Positions 45,407 through 53,894 of a DNA stretch of 64,000 bases are shown here, one piece after another. Under the pieces are notes generated by a model. That model worked only from the letters and a program-made list of their open reading frames with translations. It searched no databases and was not told the origin of the DNA. The stretch comes from Streptomyces lydicus (lineage in GTDB: Bacteria; Actinomycetota; Actinomycetes; Streptomycetales; Streptomycetaceae): contig NZ_RDTE01000003.1 of the NCBI RefSeq assembly GCF_004125265.1, forward strand, positions 2,232,001-2,296,000, given 5' to 3'. The position numbers and the translations under genes are program-made. Each line of letters starts with the position of its first letter. Within the stretch, counting starts at the first letter, position 1.

Positions 45407-47527
45407 TCAGGTGTCGATGCGCGAACGGTCCAGAGTGGACGCGGAGTTGGTGATGAACTCCTTACGGGGGGCGACTTCGTTGCCCATCAGGAGGTCGAAG
45501 GCCTTCTCCGCCGCTTCGAGATCGCTGATGTTGATGCGACGCAGGGTGCGGTGGCGTGGGTCCATGGTCGTTTCGGCGAGCTGGTCGGCATCCATCTCAC
45601 CCAGGCCCTTGTAGCGCTGGATGCTGTCCTTGTAGCGGACCTTCTTGCGCTGGAGCTCGAGCAGTGTCTGGCGCAGCTCGTTGTCCGAGTAGGTGTAGAT
45701 GTACTTTTCCTGGCCCTTTTTGGGATTGATCAGCTCGACCCGGTGAAGCGGCGGGACGGCGGAGAACACCCGGCCCTGCTCGACCATGGGCCGCATGTAG
45801 CGCTGGAAGAGCGTCAGCAGCAGGCAGCGGATGTGCGCGCCGTCGACATCCGCGTCGGCCAGGAAGATGACCTTGCCGTAGCGGGCGGTGTCGATGTCGA
45901 AGGTGCGACCCGATCCGGCCCCTATGACCTGGATGATGGAGCCGCACTCGGCATTCTTGAGCATGTCCGAAACCGATGACTTCTGGACATTCAGGATCTT
46001 GCCGCGGATCGGCAGCAGCGCCTGGAATTCCGAGTTCCGGGCCAGCTTTGCGGTACCCAGTGCCGAGTCGCCCTCGACGATGAAGAGTTCGCTGCGGTCG
46101 ACGTCGTCACTGCGGCAGTCCGCGAGCTTGGCCGGCAACGAGGAGGACTCCAGCGCCGTCTTCCGCCGCTGCGCCTCCTTGTGCTGACGGGCGGCGATGC
46201 GCGTCCGGGCCGCGGCGACGATCTTCTCCATGACGGCGCGCGCCTGCTGTTTGTCGTCCCGCTTGGTGGAGGTGAGGAACGCCTTGAGTTCCTTGCTCAC
46301 CACCTGGGCGACGATCCGCGAGGCGGCGGAGGTGCCGAGCACCTCCTTGGTCTGGCCCTCGAACTGCGGCTCCGCGAGTCGCACGGTCACGACGGCCGTG
46401 AGGCCTTCCATGGCGTCGTCCTTGACGACGTCGTCCTCGGCGACCCGCAGCAGCTTGCTCGACCGCAGCACCTCATTGACCGTCTTGGCGACCGACCGCT
46501 CGAAGCCGGCGACGTGGGTGCCGCCCTTGGGCGTCGCGATGATGTTGACGAACGACTTGAGCGTCGCGTCATAGCCGGTGCCCCAGCGCAGCGCGATGTC
46601 GACGCCCAGTTCCCGGGTGACCTCGGTGGGTGTCATGTGGCCGCGGTCGTCGAGGACGGGCACGGTCTCCTTGAAGCTGCCCTGGCCGGTCAGCCGGAGG
46701 ACGTCGCAGACGGCCTTGTCCTGTGCGAGGTACTCACAGAACTCACTGATGCCGCCGTCGTAGCGGAACGTCTCTTCCGTCTTGCCGGCGCCGTCGATGC
46801 CCCGTTCGTCACGGACGACCAGGGTCAGGCCGGGTACGAGGAACGCCGTCTGGCGGGCGCGGGCGTGCAGCGTCTCCAGGGAGAGCCTGGCGTCTTTGAG
46901 GAAAATCTGCCGGTCGGCCCAGTAGCGCACCCGGGTGCCGGTCTTCGTCTTGGCGATCCGCTTGCCCTTGAGTAGGCCGTTGCCCGGGTCGAAGGGGGCG
47001 TCGGGGCCTGATTCGGTGAAGATGCCGGGGACGCCGCGACGGAAGCTGATCGAGTGCGTCTTGCTGCTGCGGTCCACCTCGACGTCAAGCCGGGCGGAGA
47101 GGGCATTGACGACCGAGGCGCCGACGCCGTGCAGACCGCCGGAGGCCGCGTAGGAGCCGCCGCCGAACTTTCCGCCGGCGTGCAGCTTGGTCATCACGAC
47201 CTCGACGCCGCTGAGGCCGGTCTTGGGCTCGACGTCCACGGGGATGCCGCGGCCGTTGTCCCTGACCTCCACCGACCCGTCGTCGTGGAGGATCACCTCG
47301 ATGTGGTCGCAGTAGCCGCCCAGCGCCTCGTCGACGGAGTTGTCGATGATCTCCCACAGGCAGTGCATCAGGCCGCGACTGTCCGTCGAGCCGATGTACA
47401 TACCGGGGCGCTTCCGGACGGCCTCGAGCCCCTCGAGGACGAGCAGATGCCGCGCGGTGTAGTTGGAACCGTCCCGGTCTGCCCCGGTCAGCACTGCGGT
47501 GGACGGCACGGACATCTCGGCGGTCAC
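45407..47527 (-). CDS. parE: DNA topoisomerase IV subunit B
   Basis: This is the 706-residue ATPase/TOPRIM subunit of the decatenating topoisomerase. The GHKL domain shows EIIDNSVDEALGGY and GGLHGVGASVVNAL. The TOPRIM domain has the catalytic VEGDSALG and DADVDGAH. It is more compact than GyrB in the TOPRIM insert region, and no gyrA is adjacent. Its partner parC lies about 13 kb away on the opposite strand. The GTG at 47525-47527 gives MTAEMSVPSTAV, with GAGGAG upstream. Confidence 0.96.
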   Translation of the reverse strand: MTAEMSVPSTAVLTGADRDGSNYTARHLLVLEGLEAVRKRPGMYIGSTDSRGLMHCLWEIIDNSVDEALGGYCDHIEVILHDDGSVEVRDNGRGIPVDVEPKTGLSGVEVVMTKLHAGGKFGGGSYAASGGLHGVGASVVNALSARLDVEVDRSSKTHSISFRRGVPGIFTESGPDAPFDPGNGLLKGKRIAKTKTGTRVRYWADRQIFLKDARLSLETLHARARQTAFLVPGLTLVVRDERGIDGAGKTEETFRYDGGISEFCEYLAQDKAVCDVLRLTGQGSFKETVPVLDDRGHMTPTEVTRELGVDIALRWGTGYDATLKSFVNIIATPKGGTHVAGFERSVAKTVNEVLRSSKLLRVAEDDVVKDDAMEGLTAVVTVRLAEPQFEGQTKEVLGTSAASRIVAQVVSKELKAFLTSTKRDDKQQARAVMEKIVAAARTRIAARQHKEAQRRKTALESSSLPAKLADCRSDDVDRSELFIVEGDSALGTAKLARNSEFQALLPIRGKILNVQKSSVSDMLKNAECGSIIQVIGAGSGRTFDIDTARYGKVIFLADADVDGAHIRCLLLTLFQRYMRPMVEQGRVFSAVPPLHRVELINPKKGQEKYIYTYSDNELRQTLLELQRKKVRYKDSIQRYKGLGEMDADQLAETTMDPRHRTLRRINISDLEAAEKAFDLLMGNEVAPRKEFITNSASTLDRSRIDT

Positions 47528-47972
47528 GCGGTTCGCTCCTCGCTGAATTTCTGGCAGCCCGCATTCCGCGGACTCGGTTGTGGCGGTGTCGCCCGTCAGA
47601 GGGTACCGAGGCCTGGTAGAGCCGATGTGACGCCACCCGTAAGCATGCCCATGGTAGTAGAATTTCGCTCGTATGTTCGATCCCTCGATGGAGTGACGTC
47701 CGAGTGACGTGCACATCACGTTCCCTTCGAGGCATGAACCATTTAGGCTCCGGGCACGTCCTCATCAACGACCGGCAAGCCAGCCGGGAGGACACAGATC
47801 CAACAACCAACGTGAATCAGACCACCACGCAATACGGCTCATTCGCCGCCACCCGGCAGCACCCGGCCCCCTCCGAGAATTTTTTCGAGGAAAAGGCACG
47901 AGCGGGAACGTTTTCGGCCTGGTTGGATGTTGACCCTGGTACGACAGCTCGTCGAGCTAGAGAAGAGGCGAC
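47528..47972. other. Divergent promoter region of parE and DUF7455
   Basis: These 445 bases should hold both promoters. The stretch 47800-47900 is A/T-enriched, with GAGAATTTTTTCGAGGAAAAGG. A 90-codon frame (47704-47976) overlaps the DUF7455 start but lacks normal codon bias and is not called. No RNA gene was recognised. Confidence 0.55.
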
Positions 47973-48203
47973 GTGACTACTGTTCTGACACCCGCGAGCC
48001 CGCTGACGGCCGCTGACCGCTGCGACCGCTGCGGCGCCCAGGCATACCTGCGCGTCGTCCTGATGTCCGGCGGAGAACTGCTCTTCTGCGCCCACCACGG
48101 TCGCAAGTTCGAGCCAGAACTCAAGAAGATCGCCGCGGAAATACAGGACGAGACGGAGCGGCTGACCGCTTCTCCGGCGTCCGCGTCCGATGAGGAACGC
48201 TGA
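47973..48203 (+). CDS. DUF7455 zinc-ribbon-like protein
   Basis: This 76-residue conserved actinobacterial protein has the potential metal site CDRCGAQA followed by FCAHHGRKF, consistent with a Cys2-Cys/His zinc knuckle at about residues 17-45. The C-terminus is a charged helix. Function unknown. The GTG start follows AGAAGAGGCGAC. It lies next to parE in many Streptomyces and may be linked to nucleic acid metabolism, but that is inference. Confidence 0.88.
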   Translation: MTTVLTPASPLTAADRCDRCGAQAYLRVVLMSGGELLFCAHHGRKFEPELKKIAAEIQDETERLTASPASASDEER

Positions 48204-48327
48204 CACTTCGCATCCACGACGAGCGAGTAGCGGCCCAGCGCCGTATCGCGGGCGGTTCCCCGACACCACCGGGGACACCGCCCGCACTCGTACGCACACA
48301 CGGCCTGTCGCCCCCCCCCCGCACCCG

Positions 48328-49137
48328 TCAGCCGGCCCCGTTTGCGGACACCGCCGGGAGGATCGCCGAGGCACGCGTATAGACCCCGGGACTGCCCGGC
48401 CGACCGCAGCCGGTCCCCCACGACACCAGGCCCACCAGCCGTCCGCGCACGACCAGCGGCCCGCCGCTGTCACCCTGGCAGGCGTCGTGGCCGCCGCGCG
48501 GCGCCCCCGCGCACAGCATCGTTCGCGCCTTGTACGTACCGTCGGCACTGCCCGGATACGCCCGCGCACAGACCGCATCGGGCAGCACATTGACGTGTGC
48601 CGCCCGCAGCCGTGACGCGTAGCTGCCGCCGCCCGTGGTGTCCCCCCAGCCGTAGACCGTGGCCGCATTGCCGGCCCGGTAGGCGCTGTCCTGCCGTCCC
48701 GCCATCGGGATGGGCCGGTTCGGAACCGGCTTGCCCAGCGTGAGGACGGCCATGTCGCCGTCGTTCGTGTAGCTGTCGTAGCGCGGGTTGACCCAGACCT
48801 TCGCCGGTTTGAGTTCCTGGCCGCCGCCACCGCTGATCTTGTCGCGGCCGACAACGATCCTCAGGTCCCGCACTTCCCGCCAGGGGACGCCCAGCACCTC
48901 CTTGCTCAGACAGTGCGCCGCCGTCACCACCGTCGAGTGCCCGACGAGCACACCGCCGCAGAACTGCCCGGAGCGCTGGGTCCCGAAGCGCTCATGGGAG
49001 GCCAGCGCCACCGCCCAGGGGCTCTGTGACAGCGCTGCGGGCTTACCGCCGATCACCAACTCGTCCGCAGTCGCCGACACCGGCAGAACGAGGACCAGCG
49101 CGAGGGCGCCGAGGGCAGCGGGTGCGGTCGGGCGCAT
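48328..49137 (-). CDS. Secreted trypsin-like serine protease
   Basis: This 269-residue S1-family protease has a signal peptide (ALGALALVLVLPVSATA, cleavage near residue 24) and a mature N-terminus near LVIGGKPA. The catalytic triad is His in VTAAHC, Asp in NDGDMAVL and Ser in CQGDSGGPL. Paired cysteines fit the trypsin disulfide pattern. The ATG at 49135-49137 follows AGGAG. A run of ten C residues follows the stop. Confidence 0.94.
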   Translation of the reverse strand: MRPTAPAALGALALVLVLPVSATADELVIGGKPAALSQSPWAVALASHERFGTQRSGQFCGGVLVGHSTVVTAAHCLSKEVLGVPWREVRDLRIVVGRDKISGGGGQELKPAKVWVNPRYDSYTNDGDMAVLTLGKPVPNRPIPMAGRQDSAYRAGNAATVYGWGDTTGGGSYASRLRAAHVNVLPDAVCARAYPGSADGTYKARTMLCAGAPRGGHDACQGDSGGPLVVRGRLVGLVSWGTGCGRPGSPGVYTRASAILPAVSANGAG

Positions 49138-49212
49138 TCGGACTCCTGACTCTGGGACGGTGCGCGCACACCCAGAGTGACCCAAACGGCGGCCCGGCGC
49201 ACCCCGGACGAG

Positions 49213-49254
49213 CACGAGCCCGGCCCCTCCAGCTAAGGAGTGACCGGGCTCGTG
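49213..49254 (-). terminator. Terminator after hrdB
   Basis: An 11-bp stem (CACGAGCCCGG / CCGGGCTCGTG) enclosing a second CTCC/GGAG pairing lies 20 bp after the hrdB stop and before the protease gene on the same strand. Confidence 0.8.
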
Positions 49255-49274
49255 GCGCTCTTGGAGCGTTCGGA

Positions 49275-50828
49275 CTAGTCGAGGTAGTCGCGCAGCACCT
49301 GGGAGCGCGACGGGTGACGCAGCTTCGACATCGTCTTCGATTCGATCTGACGGATCCGCTCACGCGTGACGCCGTAGACCTTGCCGATCTCGTCCAGCGT
49401 CTTGGGCTGGCCGTCGGTGAGGCCGAAGCGCATGGAGACGACGCCGGCCTCGCGCTCGGAGAGGGTGTCCAGAACCGAGTGCAGCTGCTCCTGCAGAAGT
49501 GTGAAGCTCACCGCGTCGGCCGGGACGACCGCCTCGGAGTCCTCGATGAGGTCACCGAACTCGCTGTCACCGTCCTCGCCCAGCGGGGTGTGCAGCGAGA
49601 TCGGCTCACGACCGTACTTCTGGACCTCGATGACCTTTTCGGGGGTCATGTCGAGTTCCTTGGCCAGCTCCTCCGGGGTGGGCTCGCGGCCCAGGTCCTG
49701 GAGCATCTGGCGCTGGACGCGCGCGAGCTTGTTGATGACCTCGACCATGTGGACGGGGATACGGATCGTACGGGCCTGGTCGGCCATGGCGCGGGTGATG
49801 GCCTGACGGATCCACCACGTGGCGTAGGTCGAGAACTTGTAGCCCTTGGTGTAGTCGAACTTCTCGACCGCACGGATCAGACCGAGGTTGCCCTCCTGGA
49901 TCAGGTCCAGGAACAGCATGCCGCGGCCCGTGTACCGCTTGGCCAGGGAGACGACCAGACGGAGGTTGGCCTCCAGGAGGTGGTTCTTCGCCCGGCGGCC
50001 GTCCTCGGCGATGATCTCCAGCTCACGCTTGAGCTTCGGGGCGAGCTTGTCGGAGTTCGCCAGCTTGTCCTCGGCGAACAGACCCGCCTCGATGCGCTTG
50101 GCGAGCTCCACTTCCTGCTCGGCGTTGAGGAGCGGGACCTTACCGATCTGCTTGAGGTAGTCCTTGACCGGGTCGGCGGTGGCGCCGGCCGCGGCGACCT
50201 GCTGTGCCGGGGCGTCGTCCTCGTCGTCGTCGGACAGGACGAAACCGGCGTTCTCCGCGCCCTCGGCGACCTCGGGAGCCTCGCCCTTGCCGGGCGCCGG
50301 GGCCTCCTCGGTCACCTCGTCGTCGAGCAGCTCGTCGACGTCCTTCTTGGACGCGGTCTTCTTGGCGGTGGCCTTCTTGGCCGTGGCCTTCTTCGCGACC
50401 GTCTTCTTGGCGGTCGCCTTCTTCGCCGCTGCCTTCTTCGCAGGCGCGGACTCGGACTCATCGGCCGACGGGTCCGCCACAGGGGCGGTGGCCGCGGCGG
50501 CGGTGGTCTTCTTGACCGTGGCGGCCTTGGCCGCGACGGTCTTGGTGGCGGTGCGCTTCGCCGGACTCTTCGCTGCGACGCTCTTGCGGGTGCGCTTGGG
50601 CGCCTCTGCGGCACTGACCATCAGCGTCACACCCTCCTCGTCGAGGATTTGGTTGAGGCTGCGCAGAACGTTCTTCCACTGGGTTGGCGGAATCTGGTCA
50701 GCCTCGAAGGCCCGACGCACGTCATCGCCGGCGATCTGCCCATCTGCCTTTCCCCGCTCGATGAGCGCCATCACAGACTCGGACTCGGCGATCTCCGGCG
50801 GGAGCGTACGGGATGTGCTGGCCGACAC
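49275..50828 (-). CDS. hrdB: Principal RNA polymerase sigma factor HrdB
   Basis: This is the essential housekeeping sigma factor, 517 residues. Region 1.1-like N-terminus ([33 protein letters not shown]) is followed by a long Lys/Ala/Thr-rich linker (about residues 95-190, repeats of KKATA) typical of Streptomyces HrdB, then regions 1.2 to 4. Region 2 has [15 protein letters not shown] and region 4 ends in [23 protein letters not shown]. The GTG at 50826-50828 after GAGAGG gives the known [16 protein letters not shown] start. Confidence 0.98.
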   Translation of the reverse strand: MSASTSRTLPPEIAESESVMALIERGKADGQIAGDDVRRAFEADQIPPTQWKNVLRSLNQILDEEGVTLMVSAAEAPKRTRKSVAAKSPAKRTATKTVAAKAATVKKTTAAAATAPVADPSADESESAPAKKAAAKKATAKKTVAKKATAKKATAKKTASKKDVDELLDDEVTEEAPAPGKGEAPEVAEGAENAGFVLSDDDEDDAPAQQVAAAGATADPVKDYLKQIGKVPLLNAEQEVELAKRIEAGLFAEDKLANSDKLAPKLKRELEIIAEDGRRAKNHLLEANLRLVVSLAKRYTGRGMLFLDLIQEGNLGLIRAVEKFDYTKGYKFSTYATWWIRQAITRAMADQARTIRIPVHMVEVINKLARVQRQMLQDLGREPTPEELAKELDMTPEKVIEVQKYGREPISLHTPLGEDGDSEFGDLIEDSEAVVPADAVSFTLLQEQLHSVLDTLSEREAGVVSMRFGLTDGQPKTLDEIGKVYGVTRERIRQIESKTMSKLRHPSRSQVLRDYLD

Positions 50829-51231
50829 GAACAACCTCTCGGAACGATGGAAACGGCTTCCGACCCCGTCCAGTGTGGATCGGAGCCGACGACCGCCGGT
50901 GGGGATGGACCGACGGCGCAGGGGCAACCGCGGAGTTGAACAGCGTCACGAACGCCGCTCGTATTCCCTCCTCGGCTATCACCTCTTAAGTCATCGCGCT
51001 TCCCGGAAGAGCGTTACGCCCAAACTGCGTGGCCCGAGTCACACCCCATAACGACCCATTCCCAGTCATATGACATGCAATCCTCCCAAGGCCTTTCGCC
51101 GGATCCGGTTCATGACGCGGATCCGGCGATATCTCTGCGCCTCGCCGCGTACGGCGTGCCCTGCCCCGAGGGGCGCGCAGGGCACGGGGCCGCGCGGCGC
51201 CTACGGTCCGTACACGGCCGGGTACGGGCCT
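50829..51231. promoter_or_regulatory. hrdB promoter region
   Basis: These 403 bases lie upstream of hrdB and downstream of a same-strand GntR gene. On the minus strand a GGGAAT element (50963-50968) precedes GTT (50939-50941). GGGAAT...GTT is the SigR signature, and hrdB of S. coelicolor is known to have a SigR-dependent promoter, but the spacing here is 21 bases rather than 18-19. Two hairpins at the far end are listed separately. Confidence 0.45.
51098..51185 (-). terminator. Tandem hairpins after the GntR gene
   Basis: Two inverted repeats, GTGCCCTGC/GCAGGGCAC (51156-51185) and GCCGGATCCG/CGGATCCGGC (51098-51127), follow the GntR stop and separate it from the hrdB promoter. Confidence 0.65.
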
Positions 51232-52179
51232 TCAGTGCTCGCGGGGCGCGGGGACGACGTGGTCCACGGGCGTCCCGGAGCCCTGGCCGCCGACCTCGCC
51301 ATGGGCGGCGAGGAGCTGGCGCATCGCCGATTCGGCCGCCGTGGCGTCGCCCGAGCCGATGGCGTCGACGACCCGCATGTGCTGCCCCACGGAGGTCTCG
51401 ACCGGACGCTCGCAGCCGCCACCGGGGCCGCCGGAGACATGCAGGGCGGCGGAGACGATGCCCGAGAGGTGCTCGAGCATGCGGTTGCCGGCGAGCTGCA
51501 GCAGCAGCGAGTGGAACTCGGCGTCGGCGCGGGCGAAGGTCATGGTGTCGCCCTGGGCCGCGGAGTGCCCCATGATCTCGACCATGTCGGCCAGCCGCTG
51601 CTGGACGTCCTCACGGCCGTGGCCGGCGGCGAGCCGGGCGGCGAGGGGCTCGATCGTCCAGCGCAGCTCGCAGAGCTCACGGCGCTGGTCGTCACGCTGA
51701 GGTCCGTAGGCCCGCCATTCGATGATGTCGGGGTCGAGGAGGTTCCAGTCGCTGACCGGGCGCACCCGGGTGCCCACGTTCGGGCGGGCGCTGACGAGGC
51801 CCTTGGCCTCGAGCACTCGCAGCGACTCACGGACGACGGTGCGGGAGACCTCGAAGCGCTGGCCGATCTCCTCGGGGACGAGCGGGCGGTCCGCGCCGAG
51901 GTCTCCGGAGACGATCATCTGGCCGAGCTGCTGGACGAGTTGGCCGTGCAGGCCGCGGCCGCGGCTGCCGGCGGCGCGACGGCCGACCCGGCCGATGTCG
52001 GCCTCGGAGCCGTCCCAGACCTGCGAAACGCGCTCGGCACGGTCATGGCCGGCTGCGTTGTTGGCGTTCGCGGCGTTGGCGGCGTTCGCGTAGGGGTAGC
52101 GGTCAAGCTCGCCCGGGCCTGCGAGGCCGGTGTCGCCGGGGCGAGCCGCGGTCATCATGGTGTGCGCAAGGGTACTCAC
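51232..52179 (-). CDS. FadR-type GntR transcriptional regulator
   Basis: This 315-residue protein has an unusually long N-terminal extension of about 70 residues with Ala/Asn repeats (YANAANAANANNAA). A winged helix follows (GLHGQLVQQLGQMIVSGDLGADRPLVPEEIGQRFEVSRTVVRESLRVLEAKG), then an FCD ligand domain with metal-type histidines (ADAEFHSLLLQLAGN, SVGQHMRVVDAI). The GTG at 52177-52179 gives VSTLAHTMMTAARPGD. A palindrome TGTCGGCGACA lies 9 bp upstream of the start and is a likely autoregulatory site. Ligand unknown. Confidence 0.88.
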   Translation of the reverse strand: MSTLAHTMMTAARPGDTGLAGPGELDRYPYANAANAANANNAAGHDRAERVSQVWDGSEADIGRVGRRAAGSRGRGLHGQLVQQLGQMIVSGDLGADRPLVPEEIGQRFEVSRTVVRESLRVLEAKGLVSARPNVGTRVRPVSDWNLLDPDIIEWRAYGPQRDDQRRELCELRWTIEPLAARLAAGHGREDVQQRLADMVEIMGHSAAQGDTMTFARADAEFHSLLLQLAGNRMLEHLSGIVSAALHVSGGPGGGCERPVETSVGQHMRVVDAIGSGDATAAESAMRQLLAAHGEVGGQGSGTPVDHVVPAPREH

Positions 52180-53080
52180 GCATCTTTTGTCGGCGACACC
52201 CTGAACACCCTTGAGGTCTTTGGTGAAAAGCACACGAAAGGGTGATCGCCCCCCATCCCCGAATTGACGCTTTATCGGAAAGAAATGCGCTCTCCGTGGC
52301 GAGTTGTGGACAGCGGCCGCAACAACAGAGCGCCAAAATATATGCCTTACTCGATCAGCGAGAGAATCCGCACGGCACCACGAGCACATATCCGCAGACC
52401 AGGCCGGTCGTCGGCAACATCGGTGCGCTGCCTGCTGGTTGGGGCGTGAGTCGCATCACGAACAGGTGCGTCTTGGTCAATTGCGAAGGTGTGCTTGACG
52501 CGGCCGCCAGCCGGCAGATCGCACTCTCCGTTGAGGGCCATGCCCCCCCCTGTCGGCAATCCCCGTTGCGATGGAACGGAATGCATTGAAGGTCAATAAT
52601 CCAGCCTGAATCCAGCCGTTCGGCGACCACGTTCAACTGGCAGCGAAAACAGGCCACTCGACACGGTGCACTCCATAAGGGCAATCACGGAACCCCCGGA
52701 CGCCACATCGAAGCCGACAGGGAGCGAAGGAGGCTCCGGGTTGCCCCGGCGAGCGGACAGCCACAGGCCGGACGGGCAGCCGCCATCCAGGCCGGCGGGG
52801 CGCTAGCGGGACGGCGCCGCGGGCGGACGTCGCTGCGCGACCGGGGGCGCCGGCCATGGCCGGATGCGGATCACGAGGTCCACCGGACGCCCCGGCGGCG
52901 CGAGGCGCCACGCCGCTGACGGGACGTGAGGCCGACCGGGGGCTTCTTGGGGCGCGAAGGGACTCACCCGGCCACAGTACCGCCATATGTCCTATTGTCC
53001 CGCAATTGCGCAATGGTGGCGACTCATCGTGTCACTGCGGGTGAACTTCAGCCCCGCGGTGCCGTGAACACTGCCCGGGC
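52180..53080. other. 900-base gene-free region
   Basis: No open frame on either strand has consistent G/C at third positions or a fitting ribosome-binding site. Composition varies: 52260-52600 is relatively AT-rich, including AAAATATATGCC. CAATTGCG occurs twice (near 52479 and 53003), the second inside a larger palindrome ATTGCGCAAT (53005-53014). The region could hold decayed coding sequence or a small RNA; nothing recognisable was found. Confidence 0.5.
52188..52198. promoter_or_regulatory. Candidate GntR operator
   Basis: TGTCGGCGACA is a palindrome with one central base and resembles FadR-family sites (T-GTC-N-GAC-A). It lies 9 bp upstream of the GntR start codon. Confidence 0.45.
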
Positions 53081-53845
53081 TCAGACCTCGGGGCGCAGCA
53101 TCGGCGGATTGAGCAGCGTCGCCCCACCGGCACGGAACAACTGTGCGGGGCGGCCGCCCTGACGCGTCGTCGTACCGCCTGTGGGCACCAGGAATCCAGG
53201 GGTGCCGGTCACCTTGCGGTGGAAATTGCGGGGGTCCAGGGCGACGGCCCAGACCGCCTCATACACCCGGCGCAGCTCCCCCACGGTGAACTCCGGCGGG
53301 CAGAAGGCGGTGGCGAGCGAGGAGTATTCGATCTTCGAGCGGGCGCGCTCCACGCCGTCGGCGAGGATCCGGGCGTGGTCGAAGGCCAGCGGGGCCGCAA
53401 GCTCGCCCTCGCGGGCGAGGGCGTCGTCCTGTTCGAGCAGAGTCTCCACGGGCGCCCAGCGCGCGCTGTGGGCGTCGCCGCCGGCCGTGGGCGCGGGGAG
53501 GTCGGGGGCGAGTACCAGGTGCGCGACACTGACGACCCGCATCCGGGGGTCCCGTTTGGGGTCGCCGTAGGTGGCGAGCTGTTCGAGGTGCGCACCGTAG
53601 ACGGGGGACGGACCGGCCGGGGACTGGGCGTGCAGACCGGTCTCCTCGGCGAGCTCCCGGGCGGCCGCGGCCTCGAGGTCCTCGTCGCCCCGGACGAATC
53701 CGCCGGGCAGGGCCCAGCGGCCCTGGAACGGCGGCTCGCCGCGGCGCACGGCCAGCGCGCATAGGGCGTGGCGGCGCACGGTGAGCACGACCAGATCGAC
53801 GGTGACGGCGAAGGGCGGGAAGGCCGACGGGTCGTAGGGAGGCAT
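53081..53845 (-). CDS. nrtR: NrtR-type Nudix regulator
   Basis: This 254-residue protein has a Nudix domain followed by the winged-helix domain of NrtR, the repressor of NAD synthesis genes. The Nudix box is complete (residues 48-71, GGFVRGDEDL...RELAEETGL), so hydrolase activity or ADP-ribose binding is possible. The C-terminal region FTVGELRRVYEAVW and LDPRNFHRKV is typical of NrtR. I use ATG 53843-53845; an ATG four codons upstream is an alternative. A palindromic site overlaps the start region. No NAD synthesis gene is in the window. Confidence 0.85.
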   Translation of the reverse strand: MPPYDPSAFPPFAVTVDLVVLTVRRHALCALAVRRGEPPFQGRWALPGGFVRGDEDLEAAAARELAEETGLHAQSPAGPSPVYGAHLEQLATYGDPKRDPRMRVVSVAHLVLAPDLPAPTAGGDAHSARWAPVETLLEQDDALAREGELAAPLAFDHARILADGVERARSKIEYSSLATAFCPPEFTVGELRRVYEAVWAVALDPRNFHRKVTGTPGFLVPTGGTTTRQGGRPAQLFRAGGATLLNPPMLRPEV

Positions 53846-53855
53846 GGGCGTGATC

Positions 53856-53877
53856 ATAGTCGTCCGCTTGACGATAA
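53856..53877. promoter_or_regulatory. Candidate NrtR operator
   Basis: On the minus strand TTATCGTCAAGCGGACGA followed by CTAT forms an inverted repeat with TCGTC/GACGA arms around a 5-base centre. It lies just upstream of the nrtR start and fits the form of actinobacterial NrtR sites, suggesting autoregulation. Confidence 0.55.
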
Positions 53878-53894
53878 ACAGGCCCCGGAGCACG

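Noticed and set aside
47704..47976. 90-codon frame ending over the DUF7455 start codon
   Set aside because: The four-base overlap looked like coupling, but third-position GC is much lower than in real genes, a TTA codon is present, and no family is recognisable.
52633..53013. 126-codon minus-strand frame in the 900-base gap
   Set aside because: An ATG lies below the CAATTGCG palindrome, but the product is low-complexity Arg/Pro/Ala sequence without resemblance to a known family.
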